A DNA stretch of 64,000 nt from Parapedobacter sp964498395 (GTDB lineage: Bacteria; Bacteroidota; Bacteroidia; Sphingobacteriales; Sphingobacteriaceae), in contig CAZCHE010000005.1 of NCBI GenBank assembly GCA_964498395.1, positions 186,001 through 250,000 of the forward strand. The letters run 5' to 3'. The translations under genes were made by a program, and so were the position numbers. The notes under the pieces were generated by a model, which was not told where the DNA came from, made no database searches, and saw only the letters and a program-made list of their open reading frames with translations. Positions 53,516 through 61,894 of this stretch are shown here, one piece after another (position 1 is the stretch's first letter; each line of letters begins with the position of its first letter).

Positions 53516-54355
53516 ATGAAAAGAATAAAGATAATAGGTTACAGGGTGTTTTTTACACTGCTCTGTGGATTACTTGTTATGGCATGTACGGATAGCTATA
53601 AATTTTCTCCGGGTGGAACTTCGTTGGGCTTTACTGTGGGGTCTGCTAGTTACCCGACCTTTTTTGAGGGCGCTGATAGGGCTCCGCTGTCCGTGGATAT
53701 ACTGCTCAATGCCGAACCCTCTCAGCCGATTACGTTGAATTATACCGTGTCGTCTTCTACCGATGCCCAGTTGGGTGTGCAGTATGAAAATCCAAACAAT
53801 GGATCGATTACCATCCAACCGGGGTCCGGAAGGTACGTCTCTATCGATGTGATCAATCTATTAGCGGCTGGATATGCTGGCGAGGATAATGGCCGTAGGG
53901 ATTCGTATGAAATAACCATTACTCCATCGGACCAATATGCGATCAATGCTATCGGAAGGTCGTCTACAACTGCAGATGTATTTGCCCAATGTGTCTTTGA
54001 TGCCGGTTCGTTCGTAGGAGACGCCCATTTGGAAGACGGTTTTACTCCGGATGAATATACGGTTTCGATTTCGCAGGTTGACGAGACCACATTGAGGTTG
54101 ACTGGCTTTCTTCCAGAAGGCTCAGGTGACCTGACCTATACCTGGACGTTCTCAATCAATCCATTGTCAGGTGTTGTGACAGTTCCTTATCAGATTTTCA
54201 CGACCGATAATTTGTTTGGAACTCCTTATTCAAATTGGGCTGTACAGGGTGCTGGTAACTTCGATATTTGTAACCGTGTCCTGACGTTGACATTGACACA
54301 TACGGTGGATGCGGGTAGTTACGGGCAATCGACTCACAAGATTATTTGGCCGTAA
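53516..54355 (+). CDS. Surface lipoprotein of the SusCD locus
   Basis: 279 residues. Signal with lipobox VMAC (MKRIKIIGYRVFFTLLCGLL, then VMAC) and beta-sandwich-like sequence. The N-terminal half (ADRAPLSVDILLNAEPSQPI, then TLNYTVSSSTDAQLG) resembles DUF4843/Calx-beta-type domains often found as third genes of SusCD loci. The C-terminal half (FTPDEYTVSISQVDETTLRL) is not recognised. The frame reaches to 53465, overlapping susD, but the lipoprotein signal fixes the start at 53516. It may bind substrate or be part of the outer surface complex. Confidence 0.75.
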   Translation: MKRIKIIGYRVFFTLLCGLLVMACTDSYKFSPGGTSLGFTVGSASYPTFFEGADRAPLSVDILLNAEPSQPITLNYTVSSSTDAQLGVQYENPNNGSITIQPGSGRYVSIDVINLLAAGYAGEDNGRRDSYEITITPSDQYAINAIGRSSTTADVFAQCVFDAGSFVGDAHLEDGFTPDEYTVSISQVDETTLRLTGFLPEGSGDLTYTWTFSINPLSGVVTVPYQIFTTDNLFGTPYSNWAVQGAGNFDICNRVLTLTLTHTVDAGSYGQSTHKIIWP

Positions 54356-54398
54356 CGGCCCTTTGTTACATTAACAAATAGATAATTCCTATATTTGT

Positions 54399-54434
54399 AT
54401 CTCGATGGTGTTTTATCACCATCGAGATTTTTTT
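54399..54434 (+). terminator. Terminator of the SusCD operon
   Basis: A 12-bp stem (ATCTCGATGGTG / CACCATCGAGAT) with a 6-base loop and seven T. It begins 2 bases after a TATATTTG element (54390-54397) that may be the promoter of the next gene. Confidence 0.92.
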
Positions 54435-54445
54435 ATTTAACTTAA

Positions 54446-55081
54446 ATGGTGATGAGGTATTTACTGTTTTTTGCGTTCAGCTACGTATTGATTGGCACGG
54501 CCTGTGCGCAGGATGCGATTACTGGCGACCCACAAAAGATGGCTTCATTGTATGCTAGGGTACATGTGGATGTAAAAGGATCCCCTTATTTGTATGATGA
54601 GTGGTCGAACGGCTCGGTTTACTTGACCAATGGCTCGAAACATGAAAATTTGGAGTTGATGTACGACGTGCTGGAAGGGAAGGTGTTATATAAATCGACA
54701 GACGGTAAAACATGGGAATTTACTGCGCCGGTTGCGTCATTTAATATCGATGGCAAAGCGGAATTTAAAAAGGGTGCTAACGGATTTTACCAGATACTAT
54801 TCGATGGCGATAAGCCATTGTACAAGAAACTTACCAAGAATGTCCTTGAAAAAAGACCCTATGGTTCGTCCAATATTGAAAAAACTGTCACTAATTCCAC
54901 CAATTACTATATTGGAGATCTAAAGGCCCCAAAACGAATCAAAACAGACAACGCATCTGTCGCAGCACTTTTTGGAGCCGATGAAACGAAAGCAAAACAG
55001 TATATCAAAGACCATAAATTGAACGTAAAAAAAGAAGAAGATCTGATTAAAGTATTTGAATATATGGATCAGGACAACTAA
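54446..55081 (+). CDS. Secreted protein of unknown function
   Basis: 211 residues with a signal peptide (MVMRYLLFFAFSYVLIGTAC, then AQ), or starting at the Met at 54452. Segments such as VKGSPYLYDEWSNGSVYLTN, then LELMYDVLEGKVLYK, and a C-terminal charged helix (LIKVFEYMDQDN) look conserved but belong to no family I can name. TACAQ could be a lipobox-like or ordinary cleavage site. It stands alone after the SusCD terminator. Confidence 0.75.
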   Translation: MVMRYLLFFAFSYVLIGTACAQDAITGDPQKMASLYARVHVDVKGSPYLYDEWSNGSVYLTNGSKHENLELMYDVLEGKVLYKSTDGKTWEFTAPVASFNIDGKAEFKKGANGFYQILFDGDKPLYKKLTKNVLEKRPYGSSNIEKTVTNSTNYYIGDLKAPKRIKTDNASVAALFGADETKAKQYIKDHKLNVKKEEDLIKVFEYMDQDN

Positions 55082-55222
55082 TGAAATAATACCGTTTGAG
55101 TATAATTGGTTCCTTCTCATTATGGGGAAAAACGTCGAGCATCGGCTATTTAATAGCTGTTCCTAAAACGAAAATTTCGAAATCTTATATAGGACTAGTC
55201 ATTCTTTTCTGCAGACGGGTTT

Positions 55223-55290
55223 ATCACGCTATTTCAACTCCCCCGCTACTTGCGTAGTCGTTGATTTTGCGTCATCGAATAATGTCACGC
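55223..55290 (-). pseudogene. Remnant of the pntB 3' end (fragment i)
   Basis: On the minus strand it reads VTLFDDAKSTTTQVAGELK and stop, aligning with the C-terminus of the intact PntB (LMLFGDAKSSITQVVGELK). DNA similarity to 58078-58149 is about 70 percent by eye. Nothing else of pntB is left beside it. The gap 55082-55429 holds no other feature. Confidence 0.65.
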
Positions 55291-55429
55291 TAGAAGTCAT
55301 TAATCTAATAGAAATTGTATCGACCTTTGCCGCATTCAAAAATATAACCTCAAAGCAAAAAAAAGATTTGCGCTGGATTTTTTGTTTATGTCCTTTTTTT
55401 TGTTAAATTTATTTATTAAAACATCATTT

Positions 55430-55801
55430 ATGAAAAAAATTATCGTTCTATTAGCCGTTATTCTAGGAATAGCGGTGATGCCTGTCAGCAGGGTTGAATC
55501 TAAAGCTATTCAACTCAAAGTTGTCAATCAGCAAGGTGCTACTTATTATGCTGGAACTATCTACAAGAGTTTTCCTTTCGAAGCTCGTTTTGATTTTTCG
55601 TTTGTTCCTGTTGGAGGCCCGAATTCTTTTATTGTCACCGAAGCAACTATGACTGTAGATGGAAATACACTACCTGTAACCTACATCGATGCTTGGGTAC
55701 AGTTTGACGGTGGGTATTATAAGATCACAGGAACATTTGGGACAAATGATGGGCCCTTCATATTCAATAATGAAGAATTTTTGGCTTTTGAGGGGAGTTA
55801 A
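55430..55801 (+). CDS. Small secreted protein of unknown function
   Basis: 123 residues from ATG 55430, with a signal peptide (MKKIIVLLAVILGIAVMPVS). The mature part is beta-rich (LKVVNQQGATYYAGTIYKSF; ITGTFGTNDGPFIFNNEEFL). No family is recognised. The frame runs back to 55382 but the signal peptide sets the start. It sits between two pntB remnants, so it may have been inserted into an old pntB copy. Confidence 0.65.
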   Translation: MKKIIVLLAVILGIAVMPVSRVESKAIQLKVVNQQGATYYAGTIYKSFPFEARFDFSFVPVGGPNSFIVTEATMTVDGNTLPVTYIDAWVQFDGGYYKITGTFGTNDGPFIFNNEEFLAFEGS

Positions 55802-55957
55802 AACAAGATAACCACACACCCCCTAACCTTATCTAACTTTAATGTAAAACTAGCCTGTGTTATGTCGAGCGTGGATAAGAGGGGGCTGTATGGGGAGCTT
55901 ATACCCTAAAAATGAAGTTCCATTAGGTGCCATTTCATCAGGCATCGTACTGTGTAT

Positions 55958-56014
55958 TTTCCATGTTGAGTGCTGGCTTCCCGAAAATTGGGCTATTGGA
56001 GTTGGTCTTTATTG
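55958..56014 (-). pseudogene. Remnant of an internal pntB segment (fragment ii)
   Basis: The minus strand encodes NSPIFGKPALNMENTQ-like sequence, matching NSPIFGMPVLNVENAQ of the intact PntB (58236-58292). About 75 percent DNA identity by eye. Flanks are decayed. It lies in the 595-base gap 55802-56396, which has no other gene. Confidence 0.65.
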
Positions 56015-56252
56015 TAGATTCAAGGGTGCGCGATAAATTTTCGCCCTAAGATAGTGCGAGTGTTAAGCGCATCGTCACTTATGCTGTGTTGAACGTTCTG
56101 ATCCCTGCTGGCTACCGCTTAAGAGAAATACGCGTAGTTTCGGTGAAGTACATGTGACCAATTGTAGTCGATGTATACCCCGAACTGACCTTGATAATGG
56201 CCATCAAGATTAACATTTACCGAGTGCCGAGGCACAACAAGTAGTCCGAAAA

Positions 56253-56378
56253 CATCACCCCATCTCCTTCAATTCCCGACCACCTGCGTAATCGACGATT
56301 TTGCATCCCCGAATAGCATCAAGCAATTCGGGTAGCCAAATAATTCATTTTCGATCCCGGCGTAACCGGCATTCATAC
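56253..56378 (-). pseudogene. Remnant of the pntB 3' end (fragment iii, best preserved)
   Basis: About 125 bases nearly 90 percent identical by eye to 58077-58200 in the same orientation. It encodes MNAGYAGIENELFGYPNCLM, then LFGDAKSSITQVVG. A one-base deletion shifts the frame to a premature stop within the last codons. Similarity ends abruptly near 56378, 18 bases before the ATPase stop codon. Confidence 0.85.
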
Positions 56379-56396
56379 TCATAAGTGGTGGGTGAT

Positions 56397-57575
56397 TTAT
56401 AGAAACCCACCCCAAATAAATCCGTCAAACTGCTTCACTGGATAACGGCCAATGACATAATAATTGCTGATATTGAGGTTTGCCGATAGTGAGGCTACCT
56501 GTTTCATGTCGTCGGCCGTGGCCGTCTCTTTCACTTCAAAGCTCTTTTGTTGGTCTAAAATAAAATCAATCTCCTTACCGGTTTTCAGTTGGTAATAGTG
56601 CAGGTCGCCGTGGTGTAGGAGTTGATTGAATACGGCATTTTCAAACTTGGCTCCACTGCTTGTTTCACCCGTTATGGAGGCAATACCATTGTCTAAAAAA
56701 TAGATTTTCCGTGCTTTGGTAATCTCTCGGTCGGCACTTCTTGATAAAACAGGAATCGTACGGATTAGGAAACTTTTTTCAAGTAAATCGATATAATTCT
56801 CTACGGTCTGTCTTGAGATTCCCATGATACTTGTAAGTTTGGTTATCTCGAGTCTCGTTCCGATTCGAGGAGCCAATAACCGTATAAGCTTGTAGATGTT
56901 TGTTGGATTGCGGATATCCGATAGGAGTGTAATATCAAAATTAATATAAGAACTTAGGATATCATTAATCAAATCTTTCTTTTCTTCGATGGTTCGGGAT
57001 AGTACAACTTCCGGAAATCCTCCATATTGAATGAACGATTCGTAATAAGGTTTAAGGCGTTCATACTCGGAAGTTACGAATTGCTTTGCCTCAATAATTG
57101 TCCGCGGTGTATTGGCAATATCATTAAAGATAAGTAGCTCCGCGAAATTTAGGGGATAGATTTCGAATATTTTTTTTCTGCCCGCCAGCGATTCGGAAAA
57201 TAGATTCTTGATATAATAAGCACTTGATCCCGTTACGATGAATTTGATACGGTAAGTATCATAAAGGTATTTAAGTACACTGGGAATATTGGGGGCTAGT
57301 TGGATTTCGTCTAAGCCAATCAAAATTGGCTTGCTCGTGTCGGCTCCTTGCTGTTTAATGGAGAAGATGATGTTCTCATAGTTCGGTTCGGAAAAGAGCA
57401 GCCGATTGTCCATACGCTCCAAATCAAAATAAAACTGCTGTTTGATGTTGGAATCAGCCATGAGCTGTTTCAGCAATGTAGTTTTTCCTGTTCGGCGCAT
57501 TCCGGTTAATACCGTAATTTGCTTTTTATCAAGATGTTCTCGGAGAGCAGGATAAATAGACCGTTGATAGAACAT
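56397..57575 (-). CDS. AAA ATPase with DUF4143 domain
   Basis: 392 residues. Walker A GMRRTGKTTLLKQL (about 25-38), Walker B ILIGLDEIQLAP, sensor VTGSSAYYIKNLFSESLAGR, then the DUF4143 C-terminal half with a winged-helix-like part (LTSIMGISRQTVENYIDLLE) and a PD-(D/E)XK-like end (LKTGKEIDFILDQQKSFEVK). The family is abundant and mobile in bacteria with unknown function. A TTG at 57599 could start it; ATG 57575 is preferred. Iteron-like AT repeats lie upstream. It is wedged between a pntB remnant and the intact pntB. Confidence 0.88.
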   Translation of the reverse strand: MFYQRSIYPALREHLDKKQITVLTGMRRTGKTTLLKQLMADSNIKQQFYFDLERMDNRLLFSEPNYENIIFSIKQQGADTSKPILIGLDEIQLAPNIPSVLKYLYDTYRIKFIVTGSSAYYIKNLFSESLAGRKKIFEIYPLNFAELLIFNDIANTPRTIIEAKQFVTSEYERLKPYYESFIQYGGFPEVVLSRTIEEKKDLINDILSSYINFDITLLSDIRNPTNIYKLIRLLAPRIGTRLEITKLTSIMGISRQTVENYIDLLEKSFLIRTIPVLSRSADREITKARKIYFLDNGIASITGETSSGAKFENAVFNQLLHHGDLHYYQLKTGKEIDFILDQQKSFEVKETATADDMKQVASLSANLNISNYYVIGRYPVKQFDGFIWGGFL

Positions 57576-57610
57576 AGGATTACCGTTTATTTGTCGCAAT
57601 AATACTTATG

Positions 57611-57660
57611 TTTTAGTATTACTTTTTTATAAGTATAATTTAATTTTAGTAATACTTTTA
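57611..57660. repeat. AT-rich iteron-like repeats before the ATPase gene
   Basis: TTTTAGTATTACTTTT (57611-57626) and TTTTAGTAATACTTTT (57644-57659) are direct repeats 33 bases apart, each nearly palindromic at AGTAWTACT. TAATTTAATTTTA also occurs twice (about 57636-57650 and 57662-57675). They may be operators of the ATPase gene. Confidence 0.5.
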
Positions 57661-57763
57661 TGTAATTTAATTTTAACAAAAGTAATGAATTGTTTTGGCA
57701 TAACGAAAATATCACTATTTGATATTTTTTAATCAAATTTGATTATCCGTTTTCATGCCTATT

Positions 57764-57866
57764 CGTCACTGCGAACTCGAGCGAGGGGTGGTGAGATGGA
57801 GTGAAGCAGTCTCGTTATCAGTAGATTGCTACGGCTCGCTCAACCCCGCTCAGCCTCGCAATGACG
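57764..57866. repeat. long imperfect inverted repeat (intergenic hairpin element)
   Basis: CGTCACTGCGA (57764-57774) pairs with TCGCAATGACG (57856-57866). Inner parts (GAGCGAGGGG..., CAGTCTCGTTATCAGTAGAT, TGCTACGGCTCGCT) resemble a common Bacteroidota intergenic hairpin beginning CGTCATTGCGAGG. The rest of the gap 57576-58077 is AT-rich and gene-free. Confidence 0.7.
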
Positions 57867-58077
57867 TCAAGGATGATAGTTAGGTGTGAAAGCGGACAAT
57901 CAGAGTCAAATAGTATTACTTTATGATGTTTTATCGTACAGTAGGAGGGGCAGAAATAGGTTTTGTTGCGAAGCACTACAATCAAACGATAGCCGTAGCA
58001 TGGGCGAAAGAATCGATGAGGGTTCACTTAACGGCTTAGTGTATGCTTTATAAGTCTTATAGTGTTATTTGCTGATG

Positions 58078-59475
58078 TCACCCCATCTCTTTCAATTCTC
58101 CCACGACCTGCGTAATCGACGATTTCGCATCCCCGAATAGCATTAAACAATTCGGGTAGCCAAATAGTTCATTTTCGATTCCGGCGTAGCCGGCATTCAT
58201 CCCGCGCTTGCAGACGATGACCGTTTGCGCGTTTTCTACATTCAGCACGGGCATCCCGAAGATTGGGCTATTGGGATTGGTCTTGGCTGCGGGATTGACG
58301 ACATCATTTGCCCCGATAATCAACGCGATGTCCGTCGTGGCAAACTCGTCATTGATGCGTTCCATTTCGATCAACTTGTCATACGGGATATTGGCCTCCG
58401 CAAGTAGCACATTCATGTGCCCCGGCATCCGGCCCGCTACTGGGTGGATGGCAAACTTGACGGATATATTGCGTTTTTCAAGTAACTCTGCTAACTCTCT
58501 CACGGCGTGCTGGGCTTGCGCAACAGCCATCCCGTAGCCCGGTACGATGATGACCGAAGAAACCGAATCGAATAGCATAGCGCTTTCTTCTACACCAACC
58601 TCCTTGACAACGATATCGCTTGCTTGGTCGTCAGCGGATGCAGTGGTTTGTCCAAAACCACCCAACACCACGTTTGCCAGCGAACGGTTCATCGCTTTAC
58701 ACATGATTTGGGTGAGAATAAAGCCTGCTGCCCCAACCATGGCACCGGTAATAATCAACACTTGGTTTTCGAGCACAAAACCAGTTGCCGCCGCTGCTAT
58801 CCCTGTGTAGGAGTTAAGCAACGCGATCACCACGGGCATATCGGCACCCCCGATCGGAATAACCGCTAAGATGCCCAATACGAGGGCAATGGCTAACAGA
58901 CCAACGATCCACAGGTGGTTCGTCGGCGAGAGCATGAACATGACCGAACAACCGATGGCGGCGATCAGCAGCAGTGCGTTAAGTATGTGTTGTCCGGTGA
59001 ATACCACGGATTTTCCGCTAACGAGGCCTTTTAATTTGCCAAAGGCAATCATGGAGCCCGAAAAGGTAACGGCCCCAATAATGATACTCAACGCCATGCT
59101 TACACCAACGGCGGCTTGGATGCTGCTCCCGCCGATTTCTTGTGTCATCCGCCAGTATTCGGAGGTCGACACGAACGCCGACGCTAGACCACCGAAGCCA
59201 TTAAGCAACGCGATCATTTCGGGCATGGCTGTCATGGCCACCTTGCGAGCAGCGTATACCCCGACGGAAGAGGCAACCAAGATGGTAACGGCAATCTCCG
59301 TATAACTTAATATCTGTTGATCCAGCAAGGTAGCAACGATTGCCAGTGTCATGGCTAACATCGAAAAGAAGTTACCTTTGCGTGCCGTGGGTGTTTTGCC
59401 GAGCATCTTTATGCCGATGATGAATAAAACAGCAGCGATTAAGTAGGCGATTCGTATGAGTAATGGGTTTTCCAT
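58078..59475 (-). CDS. pntB: NAD(P) transhydrogenase beta subunit
   Basis: 465 residues. Nine or so membrane helices (FIIGIKMLGKTPTARKG on), then the NADP-binding domain III with VPGYGMAVAQAQHAVRELAE, FAIHPVAGRMPGHMNVLLAE, IGANDVVNPAAKTNPNSPIF and NAGYAGIENELF. With PntA1/PntA2 it couples proton entry to NADPH formation from NADH. It is the last gene of pntA1-pntA2-pntB, 66 bases after pntA2. Pieces of its 3' half recur, degraded, at 55.2, 56.0 and 56.3 kb. Confidence 0.97.
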   Translation of the reverse strand: MENPLLIRIAYLIAAVLFIIGIKMLGKTPTARKGNFFSMLAMTLAIVATLLDQQILSYTEIAVTILVASSVGVYAARKVAMTAMPEMIALLNGFGGLASAFVSTSEYWRMTQEIGGSSIQAAVGVSMALSIIIGAVTFSGSMIAFGKLKGLVSGKSVVFTGQHILNALLLIAAIGCSVMFMLSPTNHLWIVGLLAIALVLGILAVIPIGGADMPVVIALLNSYTGIAAAATGFVLENQVLIITGAMVGAAGFILTQIMCKAMNRSLANVVLGGFGQTTASADDQASDIVVKEVGVEESAMLFDSVSSVIIVPGYGMAVAQAQHAVRELAELLEKRNISVKFAIHPVAGRMPGHMNVLLAEANIPYDKLIEMERINDEFATTDIALIIGANDVVNPAAKTNPNSPIFGMPVLNVENAQTVIVCKRGMNAGYAGIENELFGYPNCLMLFGDAKSSITQVVGELKEMG

Positions 59476-59541
59476 TGGTTTTTATTTGACTATAGGCCTT
59501 CTAACTATTCAACTTCCGGACTTTCCGACTTCCGGTCATCA

Positions 59542-59829
59542 TTACTTTTTCTTTTTGAACATTTGCAGCATCCGATCGGTCACCACATAGCCACTCACGA
59601 CGTTCAGTGTCGCGAGGAATAATGCGGCAATGCCCAGCATTTTGCTCGTTGACCACCCTAGGGATCCCGAGGCTATTAATGCCCCCACGATGGTAATGCC
59701 CCCAATGGCATTCGTGGCGGAAAGTAGGGGAGTGTGTAGGGTAGGGGGAACTTTAGTGATGAGCTCGAAGCCGATAAATCCGGCCAGGACAAAGGCGTAC
59801 AGTAGGATGAGTAGGGTGTCTGCTGTCAT
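59542..59829 (-). CDS. NAD(P) transhydrogenase alpha subunit, part 2 (membrane part)
   Basis: 95 residues from ATG 59829, which overlaps the pntA1 stop (ATGA). Three membrane segments (LLILLYAFVLAGFIGFELI; SATNAIGGITIVGALIASG; IAALFLATLNVVSGYVVTDR), as in the membrane domain of E. coli PntA. The alpha chain is split into two genes here, a known arrangement. The frame reaches 59925 but that start lies inside pntA1. Confidence 0.95.
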   Translation of the reverse strand: MTADTLLILLYAFVLAGFIGFELITKVPPTLHTPLLSATNAIGGITIVGALIASGSLGWSTSKMLGIAALFLATLNVVSGYVVTDRMLQMFKKKK

Positions 59830-60959
59830 GGTGTCTTCGTTAATAGTTCTTTTGTGAATGGATGCACGATTTCTCCTTGATGGGTAATCAACGCTCCTTT
59901 GGTAATGTCTTCCTCGAGTTCCCATTTGAAGCCGTCTTTGTCGGCCAAATGGAGTAAAAGGGTACTGATGTTGCGCGCATATAAATCGCTGGCATTCGTG
60001 GACAATAGGGAGGGTAGGTTGGTTTCCCCAATGATGGTGACTCCATGTTTCACCGACGTTTCACCAACGTCGCTGATTTCGCAGTTTCCACCCGATTCAA
60101 CAGCCATGTCCACAATGACGGCGCCTGTTCTCATGGTTTTGACCATGTCTTCGGTCACCAATACCGGGGCTTTTTTGCCAATGACCAGTGCCGTCGTAAT
60201 GACCAAATCGGCTTCTGCCACGTGTTTGGCTACTAATTCTTTCTGCTTTTGGAGGTACTCGGCGGTGACTTCACGCGCATATCCGCCCTCGGTCTGTACG
60301 CCTTCGCCTTCTACTTGAAGAAAGCGGCCGCCCAATGATTCCACTTGTTCTTTGGTTTCGGGCCGCACATCGGTCACTTCCACCACGGCGCCGAGGCGTT
60401 TAGCAGTAGCAATGGCTTGCAGGCCGGCCACACCTGCACCAAAAATCAACACCCGTGCAGGCGTGATGGTTCCGGCGGCAGTCATCATCAATGGGAATAT
60501 TTTACCCAGTGCATTTGCCCCCAATAACACCGCTTTGTAACCGGCTAGGTTGGCTTGCGAACTCAGTGCGTCCATTTTTTGCGCCCGGGAGATGCGAGGT
60601 ACCGCATCCATGGCAAATGCCGATATCTTTTTTCGGTTAATCGTAGCGATTAATTCAGGTACGGTGTATGCATAGAGGAACGAAATGGTGACGCTGCCTT
60701 CGGGCAAGGATTCCAATTCCGCTGCTGTGGGCGCATTGACCTTGAGGAGCACGTGAGCATCCCGCAGTAATGAGGCTTTGTCGGCTACGATTTCGCCTCC
60801 GGCTTTTTCATACGCATCGTCATCGAATCCTGAAGCGAGTCCTGCGTCCTGTTCGATTAAGCATTTAAAACCAGCTTTGGTTAATGACTTGATGACATCA
60901 GGCGTTAGGGCTACACGGCGTTCATGGGCTCGGCTTTCTTTGGTAATGGCTAGATTCAC
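59826..60959 (-). CDS. pntA: NAD(P) transhydrogenase alpha subunit, part 1 (NAD-binding)
   Basis: 377 residues starting at GTG 60959 (VNLAITKESRAHERRVALTP). Alanine dehydrogenase/PntA fold with substrate loop, SSQANLAGYKAVLLGANALG and the Rossmann motif VLIFGAGVAGLQAIATAKRL, then VDMAVESGGNCE. Soluble, it binds NAD(H) and feeds hydride to PntB domain III. First gene of the pnt operon. Confidence 0.96.
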   Translation of the reverse strand: MNLAITKESRAHERRVALTPDVIKSLTKAGFKCLIEQDAGLASGFDDDAYEKAGGEIVADKASLLRDAHVLLKVNAPTAAELESLPEGSVTISFLYAYTVPELIATINRKKISAFAMDAVPRISRAQKMDALSSQANLAGYKAVLLGANALGKIFPLMMTAAGTITPARVLIFGAGVAGLQAIATAKRLGAVVEVTDVRPETKEQVESLGGRFLQVEGEGVQTEGGYAREVTAEYLQKQKELVAKHVAEADLVITTALVIGKKAPVLVTEDMVKTMRTGAVIVDMAVESGGNCEISDVGETSVKHGVTIIGETNLPSLLSTNASDLYARNISTLLLHLADKDGFKWELEEDITKGALITHQGEIVHPFTKELLTKTP

Positions 60960-61109
60960 AATAGTGGTTATTGTTTAATTGATTTAACAAAATCGAGGTT
61001 TAACATCCTACGAACGGCTGCCGACGCAGCTGTTGTTATCAAAACGTCCTCAATATGCTATTTTTTTTGCGAATTGCCAACCGAACACCATAGAATTTAC
61101 AGATTGTAA

Positions 61110-61143
61110 CAAAAAAAAGAGGGTGCTGATATCAGCACCCTCT
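61110..61143 (-). terminator. Terminator of the rpsF-rpsR-rplI operon
   Basis: AGAGGGTGCTGAT and its exact reverse complement form a 26-bp perfect palindrome (61118-61143). On the minus strand eight T follow. It lies 31 bases past the L9 stop. Confidence 0.92.
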
Positions 61144-61173
61144 AATTAAGGTTAAAATGAGATGGTGTCGAAA

Positions 61174-61617
61174 TTACTCCGCTACCACTTCAAAAGGCAC
61201 TTGTACTTTTACCTCTTTGTGTAAGTTCAAGTTTGCGACGTACTCGCCCAATGTTTTGGGATCTTGGTCGAATGTGATGCGACGGCGATCTACTTCAAAG
61301 CCTTCTTTTTTCAATGCATCAGCGATTTGGATGCTATTGACAGACCCGAAGATTTTTCCGGTTTCGCCCGCTTTGGCACCGATCGTCAATTTCAAGCCTT
61401 CCAGTTTAGTCGCCAATTCAGTGGCGTCTTTTTTGATTTTGTCTTGCTTGAATTGTGCCTGACGGATATTTTCCGCCAATACTTTTTTCGCTGATTCAGT
61501 AGCCAATACAGCAAATCCTTGCGGGATGAGGTAATTGCGGCCGTAACCTGGTTTTACGGTTACGATATCATCTTTTTCACCAAGTTTCTTGATGTCTTGT
61601 TTCAAAATTACTTCCAT
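61174..61617 (-). CDS. rplI: 50S ribosomal protein L9
   Basis: 147 residues, the usual length. The N-terminal domain (MEVILKQDIKKLGEKDDIVT, then VKPGYGRNYLIPQGFA) binds 23S rRNA; a long linking helix and the C-terminal domain (GKIFGSVNSIQIADALKKEG) follow. Last gene of rpsF-rpsR-rplI. Confidence 0.98.
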   Translation of the reverse strand: MEVILKQDIKKLGEKDDIVTVKPGYGRNYLIPQGFAVLATESAKKVLAENIRQAQFKQDKIKKDATELATKLEGLKLTIGAKAGETGKIFGSVNSIQIADALKKEGFEVDRRRITFDQDPKTLGEYVANLNLHKEVKVQVPFEVVAE

Positions 61618-61630
61618 GTCGTTTACCTCC

Positions 61631-61894
61631 CTATTTTAATGAATCAGTAACATAAGGTAATAGACCGATGTGACGGGCACGTTTTACTGCTTGGGCCACC
61701 TTGCGTTGGAACTTCAAGGAAGTACCGGTAAGACGGCGGGGCAATACCTTGCCTTGGTCATTGACAAACTTCAATAGGAAGTTAGCGTCTTTGTAGTCGA
61801 TGTAACGGATGCCGTTTTTCTTGAAGCGGCAATACTTTTTACGGTTGTCCTCCACTTTGGGGGCAGTTACGTATTGGATTTGTTCGTTTGCCAT
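61631..61894 (-). CDS. rpsR: 30S ribosomal protein S18
   Basis: 87 residues; KYCRFKKNGIRYIDYKDANF, then RRLTGTSLKFQRKVAQAVKR and ARHIGLLPY are the S18 hallmarks. It binds next to S6 on the 30S platform. Its start overlaps the S6 stop by one base (TAATG). Confidence 0.98.
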   Translation of the reverse strand: MANEQIQYVTAPKVEDNRKKYCRFKKNGIRYIDYKDANFLLKFVNDQGKVLPRRLTGTSLKFQRKVAQAVKRARHIGLLPYVTDSLK

